Assembly (NCBI GenBank): GCA_019828565.1
Contig: JAHDYR010000008.1
Coordinates: forward strand, 310,001 to 374,000
DNA length: 64,000 bases
Direction of reading: 5' to 3'
Source of the DNA: Carpediemonas membranifera
Lineage: Eukaryota > Fornicata
The position numbers and the translations under genes are program-made. A model generated the notes under the pieces. That model saw only the letters and a list, made by a program, of their open reading frames with translations. It was not told the DNA's origin and made no database searches. Of this stretch, positions 27,418 to 37,495 are shown piece by piece; the first letter of the stretch is position 1, and each line of letters starts with the position of its first letter.

Positions 27418-28799
27418 CCAGCCTCTTCCCTGCCCTCCCCACGCAGCCCCAGGCCCAGGGCCCGTCAGCCCCCACGACGACGGCCTCCTCAGCCATGTCC
27501 TCGCCCTCCTCGTGGCAGTCATCCCTTGCCTCTGCGGCCAGGGCGCTGGGTTTGTCTGTGATGCCCGGCCCCGAGATGTCTGGCATCATCCCGAGCCCCG
27601 ACCCAGCCCGACTCGTCACGGCACTGCAGCACACCCTGCCCGCTCACGACGTCGTGGTCGACAGCATGAATCTGTCGCATTGGGGCCCTCAGCTGTCCAT
27701 GAACGGTATAGCACCCGTCACCGCCATTTCTCAGAATTCTCCGGCAGTCGTACTCGGAATACCATGCCACAACTTCGCCCCGTCACCCACAGTGCTATAC
27801 CTCGTCCCTCCGGCCCGGCTCAGCTTGCCGCCAGGCCAACCCATCGTCGGTGATGAGGCGGTGCAGTTTAAGGTCAATCCAGGAGTTGTCAAGGTCAGGG
27901 AGGCCACCGACGAGGATGCCGGTGCCGCCGTAGCCCAGCTCCTAGACCTTGTTTACCAGAACAATAAGATGGCTCTGGCTAGCTTTAGTCCGGCCATCGC
28001 CCTGGTCGGCCCCGACGTCACAATGGCGTCCATTTCATCGCCCCTCATTGGTCCGGGCGCTGTGGCGGCAGTGATGACCGTGGACGAGGTCCAGGCCTCC
28101 CACTCGGTGCAGCTCGTCATCGCCGTCTGCCCCGCTGTGGACCTCACAGGCGTCCGCGTCCCCGTGTTCGTCGTGGCCGTCCCAGTCAACCCCGAGTCCG
28201 CTGAGGAGGCCGTCACCGAGCCCCTGCCCGGCTTTCCTGCCGGGTCTGGTCTCGGCGGACTGTCCGACCTCGACGACAGCATGTGCTATGAGCTGAGCCC
28301 CGACTTACCCTTTGAACCACTCTCTATGGTCCAAATTTATGACAAAAGAATGTGCGAAGTCGCGCTCAAGCATAACACGACCATCTACCAGGTCAACCCC
28401 GTTGCTGTGTCGACCTCCATGGACGGTGTGGCTCCCCGCCAGGCTCTTGTCCAGCATCTGGGAGATCAGGAGCTGCTGCAGGGCCTGGTGAGCCACGAGG
28501 TGCTGCTAATCCATGGCAGAGACGACGCAGAGGCATGGCGGGAAGCGATTGATGATGCCATCAGCACGCTTAATCTGCGGCAGATTACTCGGGGCAAGTA
28601 TTTAAGCATGGACCGCGGGTTCCGGCTCTGTCCCACTATTGCGACAGTCGAGCTCGACGACATCGAGGGACTCAAGAAGGGGGCCCGGGCGGAGAGCTTC
28701 AGGGCCATCGTCGTGGACGTTCCCGGAAATAGGCTTGGTGGCGTCATGAAATTGCAGATGGTTCACAGTTGCAAGAATGTTTTTTGTCTCAAAAAATAA
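27414..28799 (+). CDS. Large unrecognised protein, C-terminal part in shifted frame
   Basis: 461 codons, open from 27342. It overlaps the stop of the upstream ORF and has no ATG at its beginning, which argues against an independent gene. Composition and strand/helix pattern continue from the upstream half (ALVGPDVTMASISSPLIG, VVDVPGNRLGGVMKLQM). A helix-rich segment (DDAEAWREAIDDAISTL) lies near the C-terminus. A 41-base GT-AG segment (27367-27407) would also join the frames in phase, but it is GC-rich and starts GTCCCC, unlike the proven intron. No function can be given. Confidence 0.6.
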   Translation: MTSLFPALPTQPQAQGPSAPTTTASSAMSSPSSWQSSLASAARALGLSVMPGPEMSGIIPSPDPARLVTALQHTLPAHDVVVDSMNLSHWGPQLSMNGIAPVTAISQNSPAVVLGIPCHNFAPSPTVLYLVPPARLSLPPGQPIVGDEAVQFKVNPGVVKVREATDEDAGAAVAQLLDLVYQNNKMALASFSPAIALVGPDVTMASISSPLIGPGAVAAVMTVDEVQASHSVQLVIAVCPAVDLTGVRVPVFVVAVPVNPESAEEAVTEPLPGFPAGSGLGGLSDLDDSMCYELSPDLPFEPLSMVQIYDKRMCEVALKHNTTIYQVNPVAVSTSMDGVAPRQALVQHLGDQELLQGLVSHEVLLIHGRDDAEAWREAIDDAISTLNLRQITRGKYLSMDRGFRLCPTIATVELDDIEGLKKGARAESFRAIVVDVPGNRLGGVMKLQMVHSCKNVFCLKK

Positions 28800-28965
28800 A
28801 TGGTGAAGTTTGGTCGTCGTCGTTGGACGGGGCGGGTTCACGGTGGGAATCCGCTGCCGTCGAGGTCAGCTTGTGGCCGTGCAGGAGTTGATGGACATAC
28901 ATGTAGAGAATGTGAGGGCAGGGGAGTTGCAAGTGAGTGAGCGGTGAATTTATGCTGGGTTAATG
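28800..28965. other. Short spacer before the 63-base repeat
   Basis: Nothing recognised apart from general G-richness; likely 3' UTR of the upstream gene. Confidence 0.3.
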
Positions 28966-29028
28966 TGAAGTATCATAGAGTGCACAGTGCAAGCAGTAAA
29001 GTAAGACTCTTGTTGTATCGAGACCTCA
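28966..29028. repeat. Second copy of the 63-base repeat, directly before a start codon
   Basis: Matches 15333-15395 at 62 of 63 bases. It ends two bases before the ATG at 29031, so here it would act as core promoter/5' leader if the gene is real and starts there. Confidence 0.85.
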
Positions 29029-29030
29029 TA

Positions 29031-31640
29031 ATGTATATGCGCAGTTTATGCTCAATGTCGGCCGTTGAGATTGTGCGATGCGTGCACTGGACGGAGGATC
29101 ACTTTCTACTATCTGAATCAATCAAGAACGAGGACTTGTATGGCATGGTTTCACTTCATGAAGAATTCAACTCTATGCAGTATGGCCCCGGCTGGTGCGC
29201 TCTCATCACCAATGACAACACCCCGACGTTTTGGACCACTGATCGGGTGGTTGTGAAGCGCTTTAGTGATGGTGTATTCGTTGAATTCCCGATATCCCGC
29301 GTCATTCCCATCGTTGCCTCTCTTGTACCGCCCCACTTCGTCCCAGGGCTCGTATCCACGACCATAGACCTCCCTGTCTTCATCCAATCCATAGAGGACG
29401 AGCTATACCGCCTTGATGAATCACTGGACGACCATGCCGCGGCCCTCAGCCCCGCCACATACCGGGCCGACCGAGAGGGGCTTGTGCGACGCCTCCACAG
29501 GACCTGGGAGTTGGTCACTACGGGGCTGCAGAACACCATGCGGCCTCTCGCTGATAACCCGGCCAACTTTCCCACGGTGGCCGCTGCAAAGCGGTTTGTC
29601 ACAAGCGACAGTCATGACTTCGGGGCAGTCGTCAAACTGGCCTCAGCAGTTGGTGTTGGTGAGAGGCCAGTCGTGATCACAGAGGCTGACCTGAGATCTG
29701 ACGCTGATCTGCTTCCCGGTCACCATGAGGCGCCCACCGACCACGCCTCTGCGGACCAGGCGAGGGTAACGGCAAGAGCGAATGCCGCCCTCGCCGCCAT
29801 GTACAGGCTGTCCTGGCTTCTGTCAAATAGCACCGAGCCAGCCCACGCCGAGACCCTTGCCGCCGTCGCCGCTCTCACCCACCCGACGTCCCCCGCCCGC
29901 TTCCTCGGGGACTGGGTCCGCAGTTGCTCTGAGTGGTGGCCCGTGGCGTGTACCGCCCTCGCTCCTGTCCCATGGTCGGACTCAGTAGCCCCAGTCGAAG
30001 TGTCCAGGAGGGTGGCGGCCCTGCTCGGGGGAGTCGATGCCGAGTTCCCGGCCCCACCCCAGCTCCAGCAGAGTGTCGCCCCAAGCTACCCTGTACCCGA
30101 TCTGGGTCGACTCACGGGGCGGGTGCAGTCGGCTGAGTTCTTCTTCTGGTTGCTGTACTTTCTCAGGAACCTGTACAACCACAGCGGCGACATCAACCCC
30201 GCAGTTGATATCACCGCGTTACATAGGGCGCTAAACTGCATAACTGGACACAACACAAAGTTCTGGCCCGAGCTGCAGGCCGAGCTGGAGGCGGCCATCA
30301 CAGCAATAGCCCAATCATCCATGCTTCCACGTCTGAACCAGACCACTAAGCTGACACCTGACACCATCAGAACAATACTGGCGCCCCGACACACACAGCT
30401 GTGCCCCGATCCAGCCTGGTCGATCGGGGTGAGAGTCTTCGCCGCAGTTTACCGGGAGGTCTTCCAGGACAAGACCCAGACCCATACAAGCTCGGCGGTC
30501 ACCACAGTGCTGGCGCTGTCGGATCTGAGGCTCTGTGCGGCCGTCGTCAGGTCAGTTATTGGGTGGGTTCTTGACGTAGCTTCCACTATACATGATGAAG
30601 CTGACAGACTGACTCCGCACGACTCAGCTGAGTTGATCGCCCAGATCTTGTGCGACAGGGTCACCCTGCACATCAAGACACCATCCATACCTCCGGACGA
30701 GACCCGCATCGCCCCCTCTGGCCATGTGCCCGTGCTCGGCCTGGTCCGACTGCTGCTCGACGAGGGAGTTCTGATGCTCACCCCGCCCCACGAGACGATG
30801 TCACTGCCCCACATGGCCGGGCGGGTGGTCGAATACTACCGAAACGCCCCCATGGTGCTGGCTAACGTCTCCAACGTCCTCGGCGGGCTGTGGGGCGCCG
30901 TGCTCCCGGCCGTGGACAGGCTCGACGACATATGGTCCGGGTCAGCTCCATGGCAGCTCCCCCTGGTATACGGCGCCCTCGTCTGGCTTGGCGTTGTCCG
31001 ACCCCCCTCGCTGGTCGTCGGGTACGGCCCTGTTCTATACCGATTCTCCTCAGTGGGCTCGGCGTCGAACCGGCGGTCCTTCAAGGTTGTCGTCACTAGC
31101 GAGGGAACCCGGAGACCACTGCCCAACTTCTCCAATGGAGTCTGGTCGATCTTCTACCCCGCCCCCGTCACCCTACCGGATCCGACCGGTCTCACGTCCA
31201 GTCAACCGTGCAGGTTTCACGAGACTGACCCACCCCGACCCAGTCTGGTGGGTGTTGGTCGCGTGCTTGTACCAGATCACGAGGATTTTAGCGCTGCTAG
31301 AGTTGTCCGGGCTGTGTTTGGGCTGACAACACCCGTGTCAGAAATCATGCGGATCGTGACCCGTGCTATCACTGATAGACCACACCTCCGTGGTGTACTG
31401 CATCTGGCGGACCCAGTGTCGGCTGCCCTTGTTGCAGCCATGCCAGATGCCCAGGCAGCAGTCGTCTTCGCCGGACTCGTCTGGGGCGGGGTTGTCGAGG
31501 CCGAGGCGGATATTGTCATCGGAACCACGCGGTTCTTCATTGAAGGCGATCAGTTGAAGAAGGAGACGGGCACCCACCCAGGAAAGCTCGAATATTGCTT
31601 TGATCGATGGGGCATTTGTTGTGAACAGGAAATGCCCTGA
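29031..31640 (+). CDS. Large unrecognised protein (about 870 residues)
   Basis: First ATG 29031 (MYMRSLCSMSAVEIVRC), alternative 29055. Mostly helical. Visible segments include ELYRLDESLDDHAAALSP, AEFFFWLLYFLRNLYNHSGD and a C-terminal part that may be winged-helix-like (AAMPDAQAAVVFAGLVWGG, then IVIGTTRFFIEGDQLKKE). I considered a cullin-like or APC2-type protein because of the terminal region but saw no convincing cullin-homology core. Compositionally similar to the 25444-28799 gene, and tandem with it on the same strand. Confidence 0.75.
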   Translation: MYMRSLCSMSAVEIVRCVHWTEDHFLLSESIKNEDLYGMVSLHEEFNSMQYGPGWCALITNDNTPTFWTTDRVVVKRFSDGVFVEFPISRVIPIVASLVPPHFVPGLVSTTIDLPVFIQSIEDELYRLDESLDDHAAALSPATYRADREGLVRRLHRTWELVTTGLQNTMRPLADNPANFPTVAAAKRFVTSDSHDFGAVVKLASAVGVGERPVVITEADLRSDADLLPGHHEAPTDHASADQARVTARANAALAAMYRLSWLLSNSTEPAHAETLAAVAALTHPTSPARFLGDWVRSCSEWWPVACTALAPVPWSDSVAPVEVSRRVAALLGGVDAEFPAPPQLQQSVAPSYPVPDLGRLTGRVQSAEFFFWLLYFLRNLYNHSGDINPAVDITALHRALNCITGHNTKFWPELQAELEAAITAIAQSSMLPRLNQTTKLTPDTIRTILAPRHTQLCPDPAWSIGVRVFAAVYREVFQDKTQTHTSSAVTTVLALSDLRLCAAVVRSVIGWVLDVASTIHDEADRLTPHDSAELIAQILCDRVTLHIKTPSIPPDETRIAPSGHVPVLGLVRLLLDEGVLMLTPPHETMSLPHMAGRVVEYYRNAPMVLANVSNVLGGLWGAVLPAVDRLDDIWSGSAPWQLPLVYGALVWLGVVRPPSLVVGYGPVLYRFSSVGSASNRRSFKVVVTSEGTRRPLPNFSNGVWSIFYPAPVTLPDPTGLTSSQPCRFHETDPPRPSLVGVGRVLVPDHEDFSAARVVRAVFGLTTPVSEIMRIVTRAITDRPHLRGVLHLADPVSAALVAAMPDAQAAVVFAGLVWGGVVEAEADIVIGTTRFFIEGDQLKKETGTHPGKLEYCFDRWGICCEQEMP

Positions 31641-32268
31641 GAGATAAACACTGCAAGCTGCTCGTTCATATAGACTGAAAGAAACATTTGAGAGCACCAG
31701 AATGCTGGGATACGGGCCATTCGTGTGAGCAGATCAATGAGCAGTTTAAGGTTACAGAGGAGTACTCTGCGAGTGAGAGGGCGCGTAGATGCGCCGACAC
31801 GACTCCGGCGCGAGAAGCGCGGACCCAAAATTCGGTCGCTCGATTTTGGCGCGGAGTCGCCAAGTCAAGAACAGAAGCTCGAAAACTCGAGTTGCAAGCA
31901 GGGTTAGAGGGTTCTACACAGAACCGTGGACGCCTGGGGTGTCGATGCCTCGGGCAGTTTATGTCAGTCGTGGCGCAGAAATTTGGATTTCGACACGCGA
32001 GCGCGATGTCGACGCACTGCAAGACGCAGACCGGGCGGAGATCCCGAGCGAACATTGCTATGGTTACAATAAATGTTCTTCCCCCCGTTTGGAATGATTG
32101 TGTTATCTAGCCAGCAAGCCTGGCTGGCATTTTCAGGCCCCAACAAGGCCTAGTTCGTGAGTTCTGAGAAATCAACCTGAAATGAAACATAGGAACCCTG
32201 GTTGCGGGTAGACCTTGGAATAGAGTAGGGGTATAGGTAGGAGGAGCACTGTTAGTGTGCCAGATTGT
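31641..32268. other. Intergenic flank left of the retroelement nest
   Basis: About 630 bases. It contains stem-capable sequences (AAAATTCGGTCGCTCGATTTT near 31828-31848, and CCAGCAAGCCTGGCTGG near 32111-32127) and one copy of GCAGTTTATG near 31957, also found in the retroelement leader. Overlapping small ORFs in several frames look non-coding. A structured RNA or old element remnant is possible; nothing firm. Confidence 0.3.
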
Positions 32269-32274
32269 CCTGGC

Positions 32275-32449
32275 GGCTAGGACAGCTAGCTGGCGTTACA
32301 TCGCGCTGACAGGTTACCTCGGGTAACGGGCCGTGAGCGGAGGGCAATGAGATCGCCTCGCTCCGGCATGGTGATGCGCCGACCAGGCGAGCCGCGCAGT
32401 TTATGCGGGCAGAATGGTAGAAAATTCGGAACATCCAGATCCGACGGCA
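32275..32449 (+). repeat. A1 repeat, left terminus of DIRS-like copy 1
   Basis: 175 bases also found at 49099-49273 and 52777-52951. Begins GGCTAGGACAGCTAGCTGG and ends just inside the gag start. It contains the ATG of gag at 32414 and the motif GCAGTTTATG just before it. Confidence 0.9.
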
Positions 32450-32716
32450 ACGAGGCTCAATAACCTAGAAGCCTCAATCGCTACCATCTCGCAACAGCTT
32501 GCAAAGCTTAATCCGCCTCCTCCGCCGCCCGAGACCGAGCCGCCGAAGAAATCTCAAATTGATTTCTTCCCTGAACAAGATGAAGCGGATATTGACCAAA
32601 CACTGGCAGAGATGGATGCATACGGCGAGCTTCCGACAAAGAGACCACTTAAGGCGGAAGCAAAGTGGCTTCGCCGCGTGATGGTGATCGTCAACGCCCT
32701 CGACGACGAGCCGCTC

Positions 32717-32729
32717 AAAGCAAGACTCC
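32717..32729. repeat. Target-site duplication of the LINE, left copy
   Basis: AAAGCAAGACTCC at 32717-32729 is repeated at 39715-39727; the first few A bases could instead belong to the LINE tail, so the true duplication is 10-13 bases. Confidence 0.85.
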
Positions 32730-32743
32730 AAATTTTCCGCACC

Positions 32744-35700
32744 ATGGGCAAAAGTAGTTCTGGCTACAGAGGCCCAATCTTAGCGAAAGACACTGGTCCG
32801 CAACCACAAAGTACCACTGCTGCTCAAAGCAGTATCGCCGACCAACGCTTCCTGACGAGGAAGCACCTCAAATATGTTTCATCCGCCCCTCCTGTCCTCA
32901 AAAGACAACTACTAGCAGGCATTGCCTTTATTGGGGACCCCGTAATCATCCATCCCTTCAAAACTGAGCTTGCAACACACTCATCGACGGGCAATTTCGT
33001 CTCGGTGGCAATCCCAAACCTAAAACGGGACAACGCCCGCTATAAGCGGGCTAAGGATGCCTGTAATGACCTACTCCAAGATGCTGAGCACCTTGCAGCT
33101 GCATTTGGGCTCTCCATCCGGGAAGGTATCCTCAAACTCTTTCCCCTCATTGCCTATGATCTTGTCCACACGGTTGGAACGCTTAAGGCTGCCCTAATCC
33201 ACTGCAGGTTCACGGGACTCCCCCCAGCTAGCAGCATGGACTGGAGCAAGTTCGCAGATTTCATCTCCGCCAGATGCCCTACAGTGTTAGACCAACGGAA
33301 CGATCCTTGGCCTCCAACCATATCCACTGTCCCGAACTCTCCGAGCCTGACATGGCAGGCAGTCGGTCAAAGAGAGCCTCTTGGTCCCCGCATCGCTCAC
33401 TCCGGCCGGCCCGGCCCCATTGTATCTCCGGATGGTCTCAACCTCACGCCGTTCATGGGCCTCGAGGTAATCCACTTACTGTATGGCGCCTCTCCCGTGT
33501 TGGGAGGACATGCGATGACTGAGCTTTATGCCGAATGGGGTGGAGCCACAGCGGCCGACCTTCAGTCTTCCTTATCGAATACCTTATCAGACAGCCTTAT
33601 CTCTCCCATTCGCCGGAAGGCCTATCCAGTCGATGACTCTACTATATCCATAAGTTCCTGTTCAAACTCTGATGTTGAGCTCGCAAGCCCGATCCCTGTT
33701 AGCGTGGAAGAGGTTGCGCGGCAGATTCGGAAAGAAATATCGTCTTGCGAAGAGAACAGCATTTATCCATCATCCCCGATCGTAGCTGAGGAGCCTAACG
33801 CCCGTTGGGGCCCTCTCATGAGCATCCCAGTTCACGCCGACGGCAACTGTGGCCTTCACTCACTTGCTGTCTCTCTGGGTATGACGGGCCTGACGAGACG
33901 AGAAGCCGTGTCGAAACTTGCCTCCGCCATCCAGAATGGTACAGTGGATCTTAACTCCTCGTGGAGATCCACGGTGCGCACTTTAACCACACACACCACC
34001 GCTAGCGACATTGGTAGTGCCTTCCTATCCACCACAGACCTCCGCAATATTGCATCGCTCTTTGGAAAAAATGTGCTTATTGCTCATCGATATGATGCCA
34101 ACACAGTCTCAGTAACCATCCCAGCATTATCCGAGTTCTCTACACTTCCTCTCAATATTGACGCGCTCAAAACGATGCTCAAAACCGATTACATCCTCAT
34201 TAGACTGAGTGCTCTGCACTTCACGCCTCTTTTTCCGTCTGTGAGGAGCGCAGAAGCAAGGCGCCTGCAATATGCTGAATATCGTCCAAGAAGAGCCCCC
34301 TCTAGTGTGGCTCGCAACAACATCGCCGCTGAAGGCCTCGATAGCGCCCCCTCTAGTGTGGCCCGCAACAACATCGCCGCTGAAGGCCTCGATAGCGCCC
34401 CCTCTAGTGTGGCCCGCAACAACATCGCCGCTGAAGGCCTCGATAGCGCCCCCTCTAGTGTGGCCCGCAACAACCGTGATGGCGTCCATGGCGCTCTCAT
34501 AGGCTTGTCTGGCAAGAGAGAGGGTCCTGTTTCTCATATCCTAGTGGTCGACTTTGAAGGACTAGGAACTGCCGTAGACCGCAGAGCCACCAAACAGAGT
34601 CGCGTCTCATATCCCGTAGAGGCCGGCGCCACACTCCTAGCCCGCGTCAAGGATCCTGAAACGGGGATAATGATGTGGGACGTCGCAGGGGTCCACTGGG
34701 GCGGCTTAGAAGTTGATATCCCAGCGCAGTTAATGCAGACAGCTTTATACCAAGCGGCAGTTGTTCATGGGTGTCCTCCCATGAGCTTCAGAGTACACCC
34801 CGACCACCCCGGGATCTCATTCCCCAGCCCGACCGACTGGCTTCACCACCTCACGGTCATAGTGAGCTCCCTCCCGAACTGCATCATGGTCGCCAAAGAC
34901 CCGAGACTTGAGAACTCCGTCCTAGAGTCATGGGTCTCGGAAAGCGATGCCCCCTTCCTTGACAAGGTCTATGACATAAGTGATCTAGAGTCCATAGACA
35001 AAAGATCCTTTGGGCATATCCATGACTACTGCCGTTCACCCGAGTTCTCTGAGGCGATGTCGATAGCCCAATGTCTCACAATGGTGAAGTGCCCCTGCCC
35101 GTACCACATTGGAACAGATCCAGGCTACCATTGTGCTCTCAGTGACACTGTAGCTTTCGCGGCGGTACTGCACACAGTCTCATGTCTCGACCGAACATCT
35201 AGGGGAGCTATCACATCCACGTACTCTGAAATCACTGATGCATGGAGGAAAGACTTGGATGTCCTCATCGGCAACTGGTCCTCTCTCCTGCCCGACCTGG
35301 CCGTGCTACTACTCCAAGACCTCCACCTGCCAACGCTTGAGGAGCTGCACCACATCCTCAAGGAGTACGTAATAGCACCTAAGGGTGGCTGCTCCTTCCC
35401 CACAGGTGATAGGGCCAGACAGGCTATGACGTGCCGTCAATTTATTGCAGTGCGGAGCCCAGCTCGGCGAGGGTGGGAATGGTTTGATCCTCTTGCCAAG
35501 ATGATAGCGGTGGCGGATGCGGCAGGCATAGTCCCTCCAAACAGCCTAGAACAGCCATTCATCAGGATAGCGACGGTGAATAACGACAGCTCCTTCAGCA
35601 ATCAGTTGACGGCTCAGCAAGTTTACTGGGAGTGCCCTCCTCACCGAGACCTACCGCAATCTGCTGCAGAGCTTCTGGCTCTCAACGTTCCTCCCTCGGC

Positions 35701-37495
35701 AGACAACTCCAAAGGAGTAGTCAAGAGGTCCTACAGAGCGCCGGATCATTGGTTTCTAGTCCCGAGAATCCCCAACAAGCCAGTGCGAGGGCTCCGCAAA
35801 GTCAGACTGAGAGGGCCCATGACTCGAGGAGACATGGATGCCCTCATACAGAAGGCAGAAACAGCATGGGTCAGCGAAGCGTGGGACCTTTCTCCGGTGT
35901 TCAAAGCTCTCCAGAGTGCCCGAGCTCACGACGGTAACTGGAGTAAGGTTGAGCCACCGGCTTCTTCCACGCCAGCTCCAAGCTTAGCCACGCGAGTCTC
36001 GCCTGCGACCTTCAGGAATCAGAGAGGGCGAAGTCAAGCAGGTAGACGACCAGTAAATGGTCACCTCTACTCGTGGAATTGCACATCACTCAACATCACC
36101 AAGATGACTCTTGCTCTAGTACAAGACGTGGACATCATGGCCATTCAGGAGCTATGGTGGTGGGCCCAGTCCCCGGAGCTGCCCACAACGAATGACAAGG
36201 TCCTGCTATACCACGGAGTGATCAAGTCAGAGTCCGAGACAAAGCATCTAGGCGTAGGCATCATGCTGAGGAAGGAATTAGCTGAGCTCTGCACATACGT
36301 CGAGAACCAACCCCACTCTCCAAGGTTGATTCAAGCTGACCTAGGCTGCGTGTTTGTAACAGCTGGCAAACTGAAGGTCCGTGTCATGTCCATCTATAGT
36401 CCATGCACGGGAGCACAAGCCAAGAAAGAGTTCCACACTCTACTGTCCTCCGAGGTGAAGAAAGCTATTGAGCAAGGGCTCCAAGTTCTTGTCATGGGAG
36501 ACTTCAACACGAACCTACTAGATCCATCGACGCTGTGGGCTACCACCCTAAAGGAGTGTGGCTTGAGACTGGTAGTGCCCGACGGCCCGACCTTCATGGA
36601 CAGAGTAATTGATGGCATCGCAGCAACACCTAAGCTGGCTGATCTCATCAAGAAGCCGCTCACAGTATCCCTTGAACCCAAAGGACACAGAGCGGTTGTA
36701 GCAAGATCAGGCATAACGGGTTACTTTCGCACGAGGAGCAAGGCAACAGCAGTCCTCAACGAAAGACATGTGGCTAACGTACTTGAATGCAGCAAGGATC
36801 ATCGAAAGGCGAGGACTCTCCTGAGGAACATCAGCCACCTTGATGTCGACCAAGCCTTTCAAAGCCTGACGTCGACTATCAACCGATGGGCGTTGGTGGA
36901 CACTGCGGCCTCACATGAAGTGAGAGAAGTCGAGAGAGCAGAAGACTACGACCACTGGTTTGTCGCCGGAGAGCAGATCGGTATTTCCCCTGAACGGCTC
37001 TATGAGCTCATCATTGAGGATCATCGCCACCAACATCAGCTCAAGGAGAGGACGAGCAGAGGCCCCAAAGCTCTCGTGTGCTCTGAGCTATCATCAGCAA
37101 TGCTATCAGTAGCGTTAGCATCCTCGGAGAGCCACGCCCACTCAACACTCAAAGCCTACCATGCCCGAGCCAAGCGAGTCTCTGAGAGCATGGATGTCAT
37201 GTCCCCTGAATTCTTTAGATACGTCCATTGGAAGCTTTTTGAAGGGGCAGGCCAGAGTGTCTGGTCTTCGCAGAGACCTGGAAGGCTTACTCAGAGGACC
37301 CGGCCTTCCTGCTACCACCACAGTAGGAGGCAGAGTGATCACCAACCGAGAAGAAGTAGCCAAGGCCTTCGAGGAGTGGTATGCGTCAGTATCATATGTG
37401 GCAGGAGCAGTAGAACCATCCATCTCTCGCCCCGATATAGAGCTCGAAATCACGGACACTCTCCTGGAAGGGGCTCTCAAATCTGCCAAGAATAG
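32744..37495 (+). CDS. LINE protein, first frame: OTU-like, exonuclease-like and APE endonuclease parts
   Basis: The native start is the ATG at 32744 (MGKSSSGYRG). Region 1 is unknown. An OTU-type cysteine protease follows at about 33805-34235: active-site VHADGNCGLHSLAVSLG (Asp, Cys) and a terminal His in ALHFTPLFPS. Then four 17-residue repeats. At about 34530-35180, VVDFEGLG supplies a D-x-E pair and CPCPYHIGTDPGYHCALSD supplies H-x-x-L-x-D plus a Cys/His cluster, a DEDDh or Maelstrom-like arrangement. The APE/EEP endonuclease is at about 36058-36715 (SWNCTSLN, IQELWWW, VMGDFNTN, final GHRAVV). The frame leaves the coding path near 37235-37245 and ends at 37495 as an artefact. Confidence 0.85.
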   Translation: MGKSSSGYRGPILAKDTGPQPQSTTAAQSSIADQRFLTRKHLKYVSSAPPVLKRQLLAGIAFIGDPVIIHPFKTELATHSSTGNFVSVAIPNLKRDNARYKRAKDACNDLLQDAEHLAAAFGLSIREGILKLFPLIAYDLVHTVGTLKAALIHCRFTGLPPASSMDWSKFADFISARCPTVLDQRNDPWPPTISTVPNSPSLTWQAVGQREPLGPRIAHSGRPGPIVSPDGLNLTPFMGLEVIHLLYGASPVLGGHAMTELYAEWGGATAADLQSSLSNTLSDSLISPIRRKAYPVDDSTISISSCSNSDVELASPIPVSVEEVARQIRKEISSCEENSIYPSSPIVAEEPNARWGPLMSIPVHADGNCGLHSLAVSLGMTGLTRREAVSKLASAIQNGTVDLNSSWRSTVRTLTTHTTASDIGSAFLSTTDLRNIASLFGKNVLIAHRYDANTVSVTIPALSEFSTLPLNIDALKTMLKTDYILIRLSALHFTPLFPSVRSAEARRLQYAEYRPRRAPSSVARNNIAAEGLDSAPSSVARNNIAAEGLDSAPSSVARNNIAAEGLDSAPSSVARNNRDGVHGALIGLSGKREGPVSHILVVDFEGLGTAVDRRATKQSRVSYPVEAGATLLARVKDPETGIMMWDVAGVHWGGLEVDIPAQLMQTALYQAAVVHGCPPMSFRVHPDHPGISFPSPTDWLHHLTVIVSSLPNCIMVAKDPRLENSVLESWVSESDAPFLDKVYDISDLESIDKRSFGHIHDYCRSPEFSEAMSIAQCLTMVKCPCPYHIGTDPGYHCALSDTVAFAAVLHTVSCLDRTSRGAITSTYSEITDAWRKDLDVLIGNWSSLLPDLAVLLLQDLHLPTLEELHHILKEYVIAPKGGCSFPTGDRARQAMTCRQFIAVRSPARRGWEWFDPLAKMIAVADAAGIVPPNSLEQPFIRIATVNNDSSFSNQLTAQQVYWECPPHRDLPQSAAELLALNVPPSADNSKGVVKRSYRAPDHWFLVPRIPNKPVRGLRKVRLRGPMTRGDMDALIQKAETAWVSEAWDLSPVFKALQSARAHDGNWSKVEPPASSTPAPSLATRVSPATFRNQRGRSQAGRRPVNGHLYSWNCTSLNITKMTLALVQDVDIMAIQELWWWAQSPELPTTNDKVLLYHGVIKSESETKHLGVGIMLRKELAELCTYVENQPHSPRLIQADLGCVFVTAGKLKVRVMSIYSPCTGAQAKKEFHTLLSSEVKKAIEQGLQVLVMGDFNTNLLDPSTLWATTLKECGLRLVVPDGPTFMDRVIDGIAATPKLADLIKKPLTVSLEPKGHRAVVARSGITGYFRTRSKATAVLNERHVANVLECSKDHRKARTLLRNISHLDVDQAFQSLTSTINRWALVDTAASHEVREVERAEDYDHWFVAGEQIGISPERLYELIIEDHRHQHQLKERTSRGPKALVCSELSSAMLSVALASSESHAHSTLKAYHARAKRVSESMDVMSPEFFRYVHWKLFEGAGQSVWSSQRPGRLTQRTRPSCYHHSRRQSDHQPRRSSQGLRGVVCVSIICGRSSRTIHLSPRYRARNHGHSPGRGSQICQE
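34295..34474 (+). repeat. 51-base tandem repeat inside the LINE ORF (3.5 units)
   Basis: Units at 34295, 34346, 34397 and a partial one at 34448, nearly identical, each coding for 17 residues (APSSVARNNIAAEGLDS). They lie between the OTU-like and exonuclease-like regions, so they probably form a flexible linker that varies in length by slippage. Confidence 0.95.

Noticed and set aside
31688-32110. Small overlapping ORFs and hairpins left of the retroelements as a gene or structured RNA
   Set aside because: ORFs exist in all frames without any domain or coding bias that I can see, and the stems are short; kept only as an intergenic note.
34295-34474. CRISPR-like array
   Set aside because: The repeats are contiguous 51-base coding units without spacers, inside a LINE ORF in a eukaryote.
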